A stretch of 64,000 nt of DNA, from assembly GCF_004345735.1 (NCBI RefSeq), contig NZ_SLXL01000002.1, positions 310,001 to 374,000 of the forward strand, in the 5' to 3' direction. Every line of letters begins with the position of its first letter. Within the stretch, counting starts at the first letter, position 1. The position numbers were made by a program, and so were the translations under genes. Positions 9,060 through 18,190 of the stretch are shown here, piece by piece. The notes below the pieces were generated by a model, which saw only the letters and a program-made list of their open reading frames with translations, was not told the DNA's origin and ran no database searches. This DNA comes from Rhodovulum adriaticum. GTDB taxonomy: Bacteria > Pseudomonadota > Alphaproteobacteria > Rhodobacterales > Rhodobacteraceae.

Positions 9060-11024
9060 CTAAACATCCACCTCCTCCACAAACCTCGCGTTCTCCTGAA
9101 TATACTGGAACCGCAACTCCGGTTTCTTACCCATCAGCCGTTCCACCAGGTCCGCCGTTTCGCCCGGTTCGTCCTCGTCGATGGACACGCGGATCAGTTT
9201 GCGCGATGCCGGGTCCATCGTGGTTTCCTTCAGATCCTTGGCGTCCATTTCGCCCAGGCCCTTGAACCGGCTGACATCGATCTTGCCCTTGCCGCCCAGT
9301 CCCTTTTCCAGCCACATCGCCTTTTCCGCCTCGTCCAGCGCATAGACGCGTTTGGCACCTTGGGTCAGGCGGAACAGCGGCGGGCAGGCCAGGTACAGAT
9401 GCCCCTGATCGATCAGTGGCCGCATCTGGGTGAAAAAGAACGTCATCAGCAGGCTGGCGATATGCGCCCCGTCCACATCCGCGTCGGTCATGATGATGAC
9501 CTTGTCATAGCGCAGATCGTCGATGCGGAACTTGGTGCCCAGCCCGGTGCCCAGGGCCTGGGTCAGGTCGTTGATCTCGGCATTGCTGCCCAGTTTCGAC
9601 GAGGCCGCCCCCAGCACGTTCAGGATCTTGCCCCGCAGCGGCAGCAGCGCCTGTGTCTTGCGGTCGCGCGCCATTTTCGCGGACCCGCCCGCGCTGTCGC
9701 CCTCGACGATGAACAGTTCCGTCCCCTCGCGCGCGGTGGTGGCGCAATCGACCAGCTTGCCCGGCAGGCGCAGGCGTTTCGTGGCCGATTTCCGGGCGGT
9801 TTCCTTTTCGGCGCGGCGTTTCAGCCGTTCCTCGGCCCGCAGGACCAGGAAATCCAGGATCGCACCCGCCGATTTCGGGTCTGACGCCAGCCAATGGTCG
9901 AAATGGTCGCGCACCGCGCCCTCGACCATTCTTTGCGCCTCGGTCGTGGCCAGGCGGTCCTTGGTCTGGCCCACGAATTCGGGTTCGCGGATAAAGGTGG
10001 ACACCATCGCGCAGGCCCCGCCCATCAGGTCGTCGCGGGTGATCTGCGCGGCCTTGCGGTTGTTCGCCAGCTCGCCATAGGCGCGGATGCCCTTCAGGAT
10101 CGCGGCCCAGAACCCGGCCTCATGGGTGCCGCCCTCGGGCGTCGGCACCGTGTTGCAGTAGGAATTGATGAACCCGTCGCGCGCGGGCGTCCAGTTCACC
10201 GCCCATTCCACGCTGCCCGGCTGGCCGAACTTTTCCTGGAAACTGACCTTGCCCGCAAAGGGCCGGTCGGCATAGGTGGCAGCCGCGCCCAGCGTCTCGC
10301 TCAGGTAGTCCGACAGGCCCCCGGGGAAGTGGAACACGGCCTCTTGCGGGGTGTCGCCATCGGCCAACGCCGATTTCCAGCGGATTTCAACGCCGGAAAA
10401 CAGATAGGCCTTGGAGCGGGCCATCTTCAGCAGGCGCGCGGGTTTGAAGCGGTGGCTGCCAAATATCTGTTCATCCGCATGAAAGGTGACAGTCGTGCCG
10501 CGCCGGTTGGGGGCGCTGCCGATCCGCTCCAGCTTGCCCTGGGGGATGCCGCGGGAAAACTCCTGCGCAAAGAGTTCGCGGTTGCGGGCGACCTCGACCC
10601 GCAGACGGTCGGACAGGGCGTTGACCACGGACACGCCCACCCCGTGCAACCCGCCCGATGTCTGGTACGCCTTGCCCGAGAACTTGCCGCCCGCGTGCAG
10701 GGTACACAGGATCACCTCCAGCGCGGATTTGTCGGGAAACTTGGGGTGCGGGTCCACGGGGATGCCGCGGCCGTTGTCGCGGATCGTGACGGAATGATCC
10801 TCGTGCAACTCCACCTCGATCCGGGTGGCGTGTCCGGCCACGGCCTCGTCCATGGCGTTGTCCAGCACCTCGGCGACCAGGTGGTGCAGTGCACGTTCGT
10901 CGGTGCCGCCGATATACATGCCGGGGCGCTTGCGGACGGGTTCCAGCCCCTCCAGCACCTCGATAGAGGACGCATCGTAGCTGTCGGACGGGGCGGCGCC
11001 TGAAAGAAGGTCGTCGGCGGGCAT
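9060..11024 (-). CDS. parE: DNA topoisomerase IV subunit B
   Basis: A 654-residue type IIA topoisomerase ATPase subunit that pairs with ParC to decatenate daughter chromosomes. The GHKL ATPase has VLDNAMDEA (Mg-binding Asn), RDNGRGIPVD and GLHGVGVSVVNAL. The TOPRIM domain has FIVEGDSAGGSAK and ITDADVDGAHI. The C-terminal tail ends in YIQENARFVEEVDV. Length favours ParE over GyrB, which in proteobacteria is about 800 residues and carries an insertion in the TOPRIM region. parC is not in the window. The low-GC gene follows immediately on the same strand. Confidence 0.94.
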   Translation of the reverse strand: MPADDLLSGAAPSDSYDASSIEVLEGLEPVRKRPGMYIGGTDERALHHLVAEVLDNAMDEAVAGHATRIEVELHEDHSVTIRDNGRGIPVDPHPKFPDKSALEVILCTLHAGGKFSGKAYQTSGGLHGVGVSVVNALSDRLRVEVARNRELFAQEFSRGIPQGKLERIGSAPNRRGTTVTFHADEQIFGSHRFKPARLLKMARSKAYLFSGVEIRWKSALADGDTPQEAVFHFPGGLSDYLSETLGAAATYADRPFAGKVSFQEKFGQPGSVEWAVNWTPARDGFINSYCNTVPTPEGGTHEAGFWAAILKGIRAYGELANNRKAAQITRDDLMGGACAMVSTFIREPEFVGQTKDRLATTEAQRMVEGAVRDHFDHWLASDPKSAGAILDFLVLRAEERLKRRAEKETARKSATKRLRLPGKLVDCATTAREGTELFIVEGDSAGGSAKMARDRKTQALLPLRGKILNVLGAASSKLGSNAEINDLTQALGTGLGTKFRIDDLRYDKVIIMTDADVDGAHIASLLMTFFFTQMRPLIDQGHLYLACPPLFRLTQGAKRVYALDEAEKAMWLEKGLGGKGKIDVSRFKGLGEMDAKDLKETTMDPASRKLIRVSIDEDEPGETADLVERLMGKKPELRFQYIQENARFVEEVDV

Positions 11025-11213
11025 TGGCGGCTCATGTCTTGTGGGTGGTTTCCGGTATTAGAGCAGGTTTTGGGGGGCAACCGCAATGGGCCGCAAGGTC
11101 TGGGGCCAGCCTGCGGCGCGGCCAGCACGCTTTGTGACGGTTTATTGACATCCCTCAAGGCACCTTGCGCGGGAATGGCTTAGACTGGTTCCAGAAAACA
11201 GAAGGACTTTTGC

Positions 11214-12158
11214 ATGGCCGATCCCCAGCCCGCGGCGGACGCCGCCGCGCCCACCGCCTCGCAGCCCAAACCGAACGGCAAGGGCCGCGCGCCGCTGGCG
11301 TCGCCCGCCAATATCGCCCATGCCTTCGAGTCGGGCGAATACCCCTATGACACCAAGATGTCCCGCCGCTCTTACGAGGCGCAAAAGGCCAAGTTGCAGG
11401 CTGAACTGCTGAAGGTGCAGTTGTGGGCGCAGGAAACCGACCAGAAATTCGTGATCCTGTTCGAGGGGCGCGACGCGGCGGGCAAGGGCGGCACGATCAA
11501 GCGGTTCATGGAACACCTGAACCCGCGCTTGGCCCGCGTCGTCGCGCTGAACAAGCCCACATGGGAAGAAAAGGGCCAGTGGTTTTTCCAACGCTATATC
11601 AATGAGCTGCCCACGGTCGGCGAGATGGTTTTCTACGACCGCTCCTGGTACAACCGCGCGGGCGTGGAACGGGTGATGGGGTTCTGCACGCCGAACGAAT
11701 ACCTGGAATTCATGCGCCAGACACCAGAGCTGGAGCGTATGTTGGTGAACTCGGGCATCCGGCTGTACAAATACTGGTTCTCGGTCACGCAAGAGGAACA
11801 GAAACGCCGGTTCAAGGCGCGGGAAACCGACCCGCTGAAGCGGTGGAAACTGTCGCCCATCGACAAGGCCAGCTTGGACAAGTGGGACGACTACACCGAG
11901 GCCAAGGAGGCCATGTTCTTCTATACCGACACAGCCGATGCGCCCTGGACGATCATCAAGTCGGACGACAAGAAACGCGCGCGGCTGAACTGCATGCGGC
12001 ACTTCCTGCATTCACTGGACTATCCGGGCAAGAACCCCAGGATCGCGTGTGACCCCGATCCCCTGATCGTGGGCCGGGCAGAACACGTGATCCACAAAAC
12101 CGACCACATCCTGGGCACCTCGCTGCACCCCGACCTGCGCAAGGGCCGCGAAGGCTGA
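11214..12158 (+). CDS. ppk2: Polyphosphate kinase 2
   Basis: A 314-residue PPK2-family phosphotransferase that uses polyphosphate to phosphorylate nucleotides (ADP or GDP in single-domain class I enzymes). The Walker A is FEGRDAAGKGGTIKRF (about residues 83-98), the Walker B region is MVFYDRSWYNRAGVE, and the lid contains QEEQKRRFKARETDPLKRW. The first 45 residues are Ala/Pro/Lys-rich and probably disordered. An AAGGA ribosome-binding site precedes the ATG by 7 bases. The cell also has a PPK1/PPX pair about 30 kb away in this window, so both PPK families coexist here. Confidence 0.94.
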   Translation: MADPQPAADAAAPTASQPKPNGKGRAPLASPANIAHAFESGEYPYDTKMSRRSYEAQKAKLQAELLKVQLWAQETDQKFVILFEGRDAAGKGGTIKRFMEHLNPRLARVVALNKPTWEEKGQWFFQRYINELPTVGEMVFYDRSWYNRAGVERVMGFCTPNEYLEFMRQTPELERMLVNSGIRLYKYWFSVTQEEQKRRFKARETDPLKRWKLSPIDKASLDKWDDYTEAKEAMFFYTDTADAPWTIIKSDDKKRARLNCMRHFLHSLDYPGKNPRIACDPDPLIVGRAEHVIHKTDHILGTSLHPDLRKGREG

Positions 12159-12172
12159 ACCCCGCTGACCCG

Positions 12173-12205
12173 GCCCGCCCCTCTGCGTGGGGCGGGCAAA
12201 ATTTC
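12173..12205 (+). terminator. Candidate terminator between ppk2 and the convergent dehydrogenase gene
   Basis: There is a hairpin with 9-bp perfect arms, GCCCGCCCC (12173-12181) and GGGGCGGGC (12189-12197), and a 7-base loop. It is followed by AAAATTT rather than a pure T-run. It lies in the 49-base gap between two gene 3' ends. Confidence 0.5.
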
Positions 12206-12207
12206 CG

Positions 12208-13158
12208 CTACAGCAGGTTGGGCGGCGTCTGCCCCGCCAGATGGGCGCGGATGTTGTCCACCGCCATCATGCCCATCGCCTCGCGCACCTCCAGCGCCGC
12301 GGTGCCCAGATGGGGCAGCAGCGCCACGTTTTCCATCGCGCGCAGGGCGGCGGGCACCTTCGGCTCGAACTCATAGACATCCAGCCCGGCGCCCGCGATC
12401 CGTCCGGCCTTCAGCGCGGCGATCAGGGCGGCCTCGTCCACCACATCGCCGCGCGAGATGTTGACGAAATGGGCATGCGGGCGCATCGCGGCGAAAACCC
12501 CCGCCCCCACCAGGTGATGCGTTTCCGCCCCGCCCGGCACGCAGCACACCAGCACATCAACGGCGGCGGCCAGGTCCGTCAGGCCGTTTAGCGCCTGCGC
12601 GGGGAAATCCAGATCACGGGGCGTGCGGGTGACATAGGACACCTGCATCCCGAACCCGAAATGGCAGCGCCGCGCGATGGCCTGCCCGATATTGCCCATG
12701 CCGATGATGCCCACGCGCTTGCCGCTCATGTGCAGGCCCAGCATCTGGGTCGGGTGCCAGCCGGTCCACTGGCCCGCGCGCAGCAACCGCTCGCCCTCGC
12801 CCGCGCGGCGGCAGGTCATCAGCATCAGTGTCAGGGCAATATCGGCGGTGGCATCGGTCACGGCGCCCGGCGTGTTCGTCACCGCCACGCCCGCCGCACG
12901 GGCCGCATCCACGTCGATATGGTTGTAGCCCACCCCGAAATTGGCCAGCAGCCGCGCGCGCGGCGCGGGCACATCGGCAAACACATCCGCCGTGAAGCGA
13001 TCCCCCAGCGTGGGCAGCAGCAGGTCGAATTCGGCCAGGGCACGGCGCAATTCCGCATCGTCCAGCGGCGCGGTGCTGGTGCGCAGCTCGACCTGGGCCA
13101 GATCCCCGGCGGCGGCAACCACGCGCTCGGGCAGCGGGCGGGTGATCAGCAGGCGCAT
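12208..13158 (-). CDS. 2-hydroxyacid dehydrogenase (glyoxylate/hydroxypyruvate reductase-like)
   Basis: A 316-residue D-isomer-specific 2-hydroxyacid dehydrogenase. The NAD-binding Rossmann motif is GIIGMGNIGQAIARR. The catalytic Arg is in NISRGDVVDE, the Glu in DVYEFEPKVP and the His in LLPHLGTAALEV. Family members reduce glyoxylate or hydroxypyruvate or oxidise D-glycerate; the exact substrate is not readable. The start at 13158 shares the base pattern TGATG with the csaA stop, indicating translational coupling in a proC-csaA-dehydrogenase operon. A longer in-frame extension upstream runs through csaA in another frame and is rejected. Confidence 0.93.
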   Translation of the reverse strand: MRLLITRPLPERVVAAAGDLAQVELRTSTAPLDDAELRRALAEFDLLLPTLGDRFTADVFADVPAPRARLLANFGVGYNHIDVDAARAAGVAVTNTPGAVTDATADIALTLMLMTCRRAGEGERLLRAGQWTGWHPTQMLGLHMSGKRVGIIGMGNIGQAIARRCHFGFGMQVSYVTRTPRDLDFPAQALNGLTDLAAAVDVLVCCVPGGAETHHLVGAGVFAAMRPHAHFVNISRGDVVDEAALIAALKAGRIAGAGLDVYEFEPKVPAALRAMENVALLPHLGTAALEVREAMGMMAVDNIRAHLAGQTPPNLL

Positions 13159-13496
13159 CAGAACATTCGCCCGCCCAGGGGCACATCCTTGTCCGGGGTA
13201 ATCAGCACGACCTCGCCGTTTTCGTCCGGCAGACCCAGCACCAGCACCTCGGACATAAACTTGCCGATCTGGCGCGGGGGGAAATTGACGACCCCCAGCA
13301 CCCGCTTGCCCGGAAGTTCCTCTGGCGCATAATGGGCCGTGATCTGGGCCGAGCTTTTCCGCTCGCCGATCTCGGGGCCGAAATCCACCCACAGCTTGAT
13401 CGCGGGCTTGCGTGCCTCGGGGTAGGGTTCCGCGCGGGTGATCTGACCCACGCGAATATCCACCTTCAGGAACTCGTCAAAGCTGATCTCGCTCAT
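13158..13496 (-). CDS. csaA: tRNA-binding protein CsaA
   Basis: A 112-residue OB-fold protein of the EMAP-II/Arc1p-like tRNA-binding domain family. KVDIRVGQITRAEPYPEARKP and the GKRVLGVVNFPPRQIGKFMSE segment are diagnostic, as is the C-terminal PLGGRMF. CsaA homologues bind tRNA and have been described as a secretion-related chaperone in Bacillus; the physiological role in proteobacteria is unclear. It overlaps proC upstream by 4 bases (ATGA) and the dehydrogenase downstream by 1 base. Confidence 0.92.
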   Translation of the reverse strand: MSEISFDEFLKVDIRVGQITRAEPYPEARKPAIKLWVDFGPEIGERKSSAQITAHYAPEELPGKRVLGVVNFPPRQIGKFMSEVLVLGLPDENGEVVLITPDKDVPLGGRMF

Positions 13497-14314
13497 TTCC
13501 CCAACTCCCGCGAACGTTCGGCGGCGGCGGTGACGGCCCGGTCCAGCAAGGTCGGAAAGCCGGTTTCCGCATCCATCAACACCGCCAGCGCGGCGGCCGT
13601 CGTGCCACCCGGCGAGGTGACATTGACCCGCAACTGCGCGGGATCCTCATCCGCCTGTTCGGCCAGTTGCCCGGCCCCCCCAACGGTGGCCTTGGCCAGT
13701 TTCATCGCCATCTCGGGCGGCAGGCCCTGCGCCTGCCCGGCGGCGGCCAGCGTTTCGATCAGATGGAACACATAGGCCGGGCCAGAGCCGGAAACGGCGG
13801 TGACCGCGTCCATCTGGCCCTCGTGCTGCAACCGGACGGTCTGGCCCACGGCGGAAAGCAATTGTTCGGCCAGGGCCAGTGCGGCATCGTCCACATGGGC
13901 GTTGCCGATCAACGCGGTGATGCCCCGCCCCACGGCGGCGGGTGTGTTGGGCATGGCGCGGATAACCGGGGCATCCACCCCCAGCCGTTCGGCGAAATAG
14001 GCCAGCGTCTTGCCCGCCGCGACGGACAGGAACACCGTGCGCCCGTCCGCGTAGCCCGCCACCTGCGGCAAGGCCTGGTCCATCATCTGCGGCTTGACCG
14101 CCAACAGCACCGCGGCCGGCGCCTCTGGCAGTTCTTCGTTCAGATGCAGGCCCTCTGCCGCGCGGGCGGCCAGCCAGTTCGATGCGCCCGGGTCGATCAC
14201 CCAGACCGAGGCGGGCGGCAAGCCCCCCTCCAGCCAGCCCTCCAGCATGGCGGAACCCATCTTGCCACAGCCCAGCAGAACCAGCCCGCGGGCCGCCAGA
14301 TCATCCATGTTCAT
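13493..14314 (-). CDS. proC: Pyrroline-5-carboxylate reductase
   Basis: A 273-residue enzyme of the last step of proline synthesis (pyrroline-5-carboxylate + NAD(P)H to proline). The N-terminal Rossmann motif is VLLGCGKMGSAMLEGW (residues 13-28). RAMPNTPAAVGRG and the C-terminal dimerisation signature VTSPGGTTAAAL are family hallmarks. Length matches the family. A GGGGGA ribosome-binding site lies 6 bases before the ATG at 14314. It is the first gene of the csaA/dehydrogenase operon. Confidence 0.96.
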   Translation of the reverse strand: MNMDDLAARGLVLLGCGKMGSAMLEGWLEGGLPPASVWVIDPGASNWLAARAAEGLHLNEELPEAPAAVLLAVKPQMMDQALPQVAGYADGRTVFLSVAAGKTLAYFAERLGVDAPVIRAMPNTPAAVGRGITALIGNAHVDDAALALAEQLLSAVGQTVRLQHEGQMDAVTAVSGSGPAYVFHLIETLAAAGQAQGLPPEMAMKLAKATVGGAGQLAEQADEDPAQLRVNVTSPGGTTAAALAVLMDAETGFPTLLDRAVTAAAERSRELGK

Positions 14315-14344
14315 TATATGTCCCCCTGTCGGATCGGGGGCAGG

Positions 14345-14848
14345 TTAGGCGCGGCCGTAGGCCTCTGCAATGGCGACATCCATTGCCGTTTCCGGCGCAT
14401 GGTCCCCCCAGGACACCAGTTGGAACGCCGGGTAGAACCGTTCCGCCGTCAGGACAGCCGTGGAAATCAGCCGCTCGATCTGCTCGGGCGCGACCATCTG
14501 CCCCCCCGACAGCATCAGCCCATAGCGCCAGACCATCAGCCGCTGTTCGTGCCAATAGGTGAACGCGCCGCCCCAGCACATGTCGTTGGTGCGGTTCAGC
14601 GTTTCATAAAGCGCGGGCAGCTTGTCCTCGGGCGGCTCCATCTCGAAGGTACAGATCAGGCGCAGCATCTCGTCATAGCCCGACCACGCCAGGGTGATGG
14701 AGTAGGTGCGCCACTGCCCCTCGACCGCCATGGCGATCTGGTCGTCGGCGACCCGGTCGAATTCCCATTCCCGATGCTCGGCCAGATGCTCGACGATGTC
14801 GATCGGGTGCAGTTCCTCGGTCTGAAGGAAATCTTCGGAAAGTGACAT
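14345..14848 (-). CDS. YbjN domain-containing protein
   Basis: A 167-residue soluble protein of the YbjN/DUF1790 family, which shares a fold with type III secretion chaperones. Recognisable parts are EFDRVADDQIAMAVEGQW, LICTFEMEPPEDK and the FTYWHEQRLMVWRYGL segment. The ATG at 14848 has a GAGG ribosome-binding site six bases upstream; the in-frame ATG at 14860 has none. It is located 30 bases upstream of proC on the same strand, so probably co-transcribed. Its function is not established. Confidence 0.85.
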   Translation of the reverse strand: MSLSEDFLQTEELHPIDIVEHLAEHREWEFDRVADDQIAMAVEGQWRTYSITLAWSGYDEMLRLICTFEMEPPEDKLPALYETLNRTNDMCWGGAFTYWHEQRLMVWRYGLMLSGGQMVAPEQIERLISTAVLTAERFYPAFQLVSWGDHAPETAMDVAIAEAYGRA

Positions 14849-15065
14849 GCCCGGCCTCATGAGTTGTAGCCTGAAATGGGTGGCAGCCCACTAGGCTTTG
14901 GTGCCTGCTCTAGGACCGGGGCGCCCCCCCTTTGGCCCTCACAACATATCGTGCTGGCAAAGACACCAGCTGTAAAGCAGAATTTTTGTGACGCCGTGCG
15001 GGCCGTACACGAGATGTTGTGGATAGATCGAAATATGGGCTGGCGCGCCTGCGGCCGGTTCCGCC

Positions 15066-15740
15066 CTACCCGCGGGGCGGCGCAGCCATCAGCCCGGCGA
15101 TGGCCGCATCCAGCTGCTGTTGCGGCAGGATCACCAGCATACCCGCCCGCGCCATTCGCAACCGCACCGGCCCCGCAACCCGGTTCGAGGTGCCGACCCG
15201 CCCGTCAGGCGCGAAATCCAGCCCCTCGATCGGCCAGTGCAGCCCGGTGCTGTGCCCCTGCAGCCCAGCCATCGGAAACAGCGACAACCGCGTGCCCACC
15301 GGCAGGTCCAGCGCCAGGTCAGGCGGACAGGCGAAACACAAATCCTCGTCCCCCAGCAGAATGCAACGCCGGTCGGGGAAACGGACCAGCGTATTCAGCG
15401 CTGCCAGTTGATGGTCGATCCGTGGCCCCAGGAACCCCAGGCCCAGCACCAGCGGCGCGGTAATCGCGCGCAGGCATTTCTCGAAATCGGTGCTTTCCTG
15501 CTCGGCCACCACATGCTGCCGATCTGGCGGAATTGCCGCGCGCGCAGCCGACGAGATCGAGTCGAAATCGCCGATCACCGCTTGCGGTACGTGACCGCGC
15601 GCAAGGGCAGAATCGGCCCCCCCGTCCGCCGCCGCCACAACGGGCGCATGGGCCAGGGCCCGCGCCAACTGGGCGTCGGACACCTCGCCGCCGCCCAGAA
15701 GGGTGACGCTGGCGGAACTTTGCAAAATCTGTGTCGGCAT
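15066..15740 (-). CDS. thiN: Thiamine pyrophosphokinase
   Basis: A 224-residue thiamine diphosphokinase that transfers pyrophosphate from ATP to thiamine, giving the cofactor thiamine diphosphate. AADGGADSAL, the metal-binding GDFDSIS, QESTDFEKCL and GPRIDHQLAAL are the catalytic-domain signatures. The C-terminal beta domain includes a TSNRVAG-type segment. The ATG at 15740 is preceded by GAGGAACACG and is preferred to in-frame starts at 15752 and 15800. It is divergent from the acidic protein gene at 15880. No thiamine riboswitch was recognised upstream. Confidence 0.92.
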   Translation of the reverse strand: MPTQILQSSASVTLLGGGEVSDAQLARALAHAPVVAAADGGADSALARGHVPQAVIGDFDSISSAARAAIPPDRQHVVAEQESTDFEKCLRAITAPLVLGLGFLGPRIDHQLAALNTLVRFPDRRCILLGDEDLCFACPPDLALDLPVGTRLSLFPMAGLQGHSTGLHWPIEGLDFAPDGRVGTSNRVAGPVRLRMARAGMLVILPQQQLDAAIAGLMAAPPRG

Positions 15741-15879
15741 CGTGTTCCTCATGCGGCATTCTGGGGTTAACCACAATCTCTCGCCTGAAAAATCCCTCAA
15801 AAGGCCCGTTTCTGTTCATTTTGGCGCCTCCCCCTATGGTAAAGATGGTGGAAAGGTGCGGGCAGAAAGCGAGGAACAC

Positions 15880-17949
15880 ATGGTTGGTACGAGTAAGATC
15901 CTGACCGTGTCCTATGGGACCTTTTCCTGTACCCTGGAAGGGTTCGAGGATTCCTTTGGCACGATGAAGGCCATCGCGGAGTATTTCCGCGACCTCGCTG
16001 CGGATGACCGCTATTTCGGGGCCGAACCGCCGACGCCTGACGCCGAGATGCTGCAGCGCATCGCCGAACGTGAGATCCGCAAGCGCGTGGATGCCCATGT
16101 CGGCGCAGAGGGCATCGTGCTGCGCCCGGCTGAACTGGACGTGCCGCAAGACCGCCCCGAACCCGAACAACGCCAGGCTGAACCGGCCCGCAGCAACACT
16201 GCCCCCGCACCGCGCGCGGAGTCCGTCGCCGCCAAGCTGGCGCGCATCCGTGCGGTCGTGGAAACCGCGCGCGACACCGCCCCTGCGGCATGGGCCCCGG
16301 GCGCCATCGGCCAAACGGTCCAACAATCCGCCGCCGAACCGGACGACGCCGACATCATCGACGCGGACAGCGCCGAGGGGCCGGCCCAGGACGACGCAGC
16401 GCACAGCGACGACGCGGATGCGGCCCCCGCACTGGACGAGGCGCCCGCCGTTTCGGCCGATGAACCGATGGCAGAAGAGGTGGCACCGGAAACCGCTGAC
16501 ACGCCTGAAGTGCCGGTGTCGGAGACCCCCGACACACCGCCCGCGCAGGCGGATATGCCCGAAACTGCCCCCGAGACCGGCGAAGACGCTGAAATCGAAG
16601 AGGCGGCGCACCCCGAGGACACCGCAGAGGACGAACCCGAAGCACCGCAAGAGGAAACGCCGACCGAAACCGCAGAGGCCGCGCAAGCTGAGGCTGAGGA
16701 CACTCCCGAGCCCGTGGAAGAGCCCGAGGCCCCGCAGCAGGCGGATCAGGACACCCCCACCGGCCAGCAGGAGCAGGACGACCGCCCCAACACCGAAGAG
16801 GCCGAGCGGGGCGCCTTGATCCTCGAAGAGGCGAACGAGACCGCCGATGCCATCCGTGCCCGCGTGTTGAGGATCAAGCGCGATGACCTGGTGCAACCGG
16901 ACGCGGCAGAGGCGCAGCCGGAAGCTCTGGACGCGCAGCCCGAAGCGCAGGAAGAACAACCGGAAACGCCGGACGAACAGCCCGAACCGCAGGACGCGCA
17001 CCCCGCGCCCGCCGCCACAGAAGAACCTGCCGCCGAAGACGAACCCGCCGCGGACAGCACGCTGCCCGAGGACGAGGCCGCGCGCCTGCCCGACGATCTG
17101 GAAGCGGAGCTGCAGGCCGAACTGGCGGCCGCCACGCAAGAGGTGCCGAAGCGCCCGACCGAGGCCGCGCATTCTACCGGTGCGGTGCGCCCGCCCAAAA
17201 CACCCGAAGAGCGCGAAGCCCAGGAAAACGTCCTGCGGCGCCTGGTCGACGAAACCAATACCAAGCTGGAAGGGCCGGAACAGAAACGCAGGCTGGCCGC
17301 GATCTCGCACCTCAAGGCGGCCGTTGCGGCGACCGTCGCCGATCGCCAGATCGCCCCCGACAGCAACGACGCCGGGACCGAGGCCGAGCGCCAGACCCAC
17401 CCCTATCGCGAAGTGCTGGCCAAGGTGGTGCGCGGCGGCGCGTCCGGCGCGCGCACCCCGCGGCCGGGCAAGTCCGACCGGCTGGCCCCGCTCATGCTAG
17501 TCTCGGAACAGCGCGTGGACACCCCGGCGCACGCGCCCGGCGATGAACCGCGCGCGGTACGCCCGCGCCGGGTGATGCGCGGCGATGCCGAACGCCAGGA
17601 CACCGGGCAAAGGGACGAACCGGCGAAAGCGGACAACAACATCTTTGTCGAGTCCGCCAGCGCGGACAGCTTTGCCAGCTTTGCCGAGGCGCGCGGCGCC
17701 TACGATGCCGACACCGTGGTCGCGGCGGCCTGTGCCTACCTGACGGAGGTCGAGGACGAGGGCGACTTTTCGCGTCCGCAGGTGATGCGCCTGGCCATGG
17801 ACCATCTGGGCGATGCGGCCACCCGCGAAGAGCTGTTGCTGTCAATCGGCAAGATGCTCCGCTCGGGCGCGCTGCAAAAGATCGCGCGCGGACGCTTCCG
17901 GCTGGCCGAGGATGGCGGCGACGATTCCGCGGAACGCCGCCAGGCCTGA
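15880..17949 (+). CDS. Large acidic, mostly disordered protein with conserved ends
   Basis: A 689-residue protein; the ATG at 15880 follows a GAGGA site. Residues 1-60 (TVSYGTFSCTLEGFEDSFG and a following helical part) look like a small conserved domain. Residues about 110-340 are a Glu/Ala/Pro/Asp-rich region with many EAPE/TPE-like short units. They are interrupted by helical islands (KLARIRAVVETARD, then EEANETADAIRARVLRIKRDD). Another Gln/Glu/Pro-rich block follows. A basic and helical region begins at about 440 (PEEREAQENVLRRLVDETN), and the last 90 residues form a compact domain (YDADTVVAAACAYLTEVEDEG to GALQKIARGRFRLAE). No signal peptide is visible. I recognise it as a type of conserved Rhodobacterales hypothetical, sometimes mislabelled as a chemotaxis protein, but know of no function. 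Confidence 0.8.
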   Translation: MVGTSKILTVSYGTFSCTLEGFEDSFGTMKAIAEYFRDLAADDRYFGAEPPTPDAEMLQRIAEREIRKRVDAHVGAEGIVLRPAELDVPQDRPEPEQRQAEPARSNTAPAPRAESVAAKLARIRAVVETARDTAPAAWAPGAIGQTVQQSAAEPDDADIIDADSAEGPAQDDAAHSDDADAAPALDEAPAVSADEPMAEEVAPETADTPEVPVSETPDTPPAQADMPETAPETGEDAEIEEAAHPEDTAEDEPEAPQEETPTETAEAAQAEAEDTPEPVEEPEAPQQADQDTPTGQQEQDDRPNTEEAERGALILEEANETADAIRARVLRIKRDDLVQPDAAEAQPEALDAQPEAQEEQPETPDEQPEPQDAHPAPAATEEPAAEDEPAADSTLPEDEAARLPDDLEAELQAELAAATQEVPKRPTEAAHSTGAVRPPKTPEEREAQENVLRRLVDETNTKLEGPEQKRRLAAISHLKAAVAATVADRQIAPDSNDAGTEAERQTHPYREVLAKVVRGGASGARTPRPGKSDRLAPLMLVSEQRVDTPAHAPGDEPRAVRPRRVMRGDAERQDTGQRDEPAKADNNIFVESASADSFASFAEARGAYDADTVVAAACAYLTEVEDEGDFSRPQVMRLAMDHLGDAATREELLLSIGKMLRSGALQKIARGRFRLAEDGGDDSAERRQA

Positions 17950-17953
17950 ACGC

Positions 17954-18190
17954 CTACTCCCCGCCGTCGCGCGGCGTTGCGTCCGGATCGGCCTTGCCGA
18001 TGCCGCGAAAGATGAATTTGAACGGCAGCGCCCAGACGATCCCCAGCGCCACATAGACCAGCAGTTCCACCCAGAAGGGGGGACGCTCGAACAGATTCAT
18101 GATCGTCACCGCGATGACGATATAGGCGGGCAGCCCGATCAGAAGGATGACCAGGGACCAGCGGCGGCGGGCTTTGTAGGACAGGGGCAT
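17954..18190 (-). CDS. DUF2842-like small membrane protein
   Basis: A 78-residue protein with a basic N-terminus ([11 protein letters not shown]) and two hydrophobic segments (LVILLIGLPAYIVIAVTIM and VELLVYVALGIVWALPF). It ends in KFIFRGIGKADPDA, the arrangement of the alphaproteobacterial DUF2842 family. Its ATG overlaps the purA stop (TGATG), so it is translationally coupled to purA. Function unknown. It ends 4 bases before the convergent acidic-protein gene. Confidence 0.85.
   Translation of the reverse strand: MPLSYKARRRWSLVILLIGLPAYIVIAVTIMNLFERPPFWVELLVYVALGIVWALPFKFIFRGIGKADPDATPRDGGE

Noticed and set aside
15319-17400. A long minus-strand frame through the acidic-protein gene and the end of thiN
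   Set aside because: It is Arg/Gly/Phe-rich low complexity, with no start signal, and its conserved counterpart is on the plus strand.
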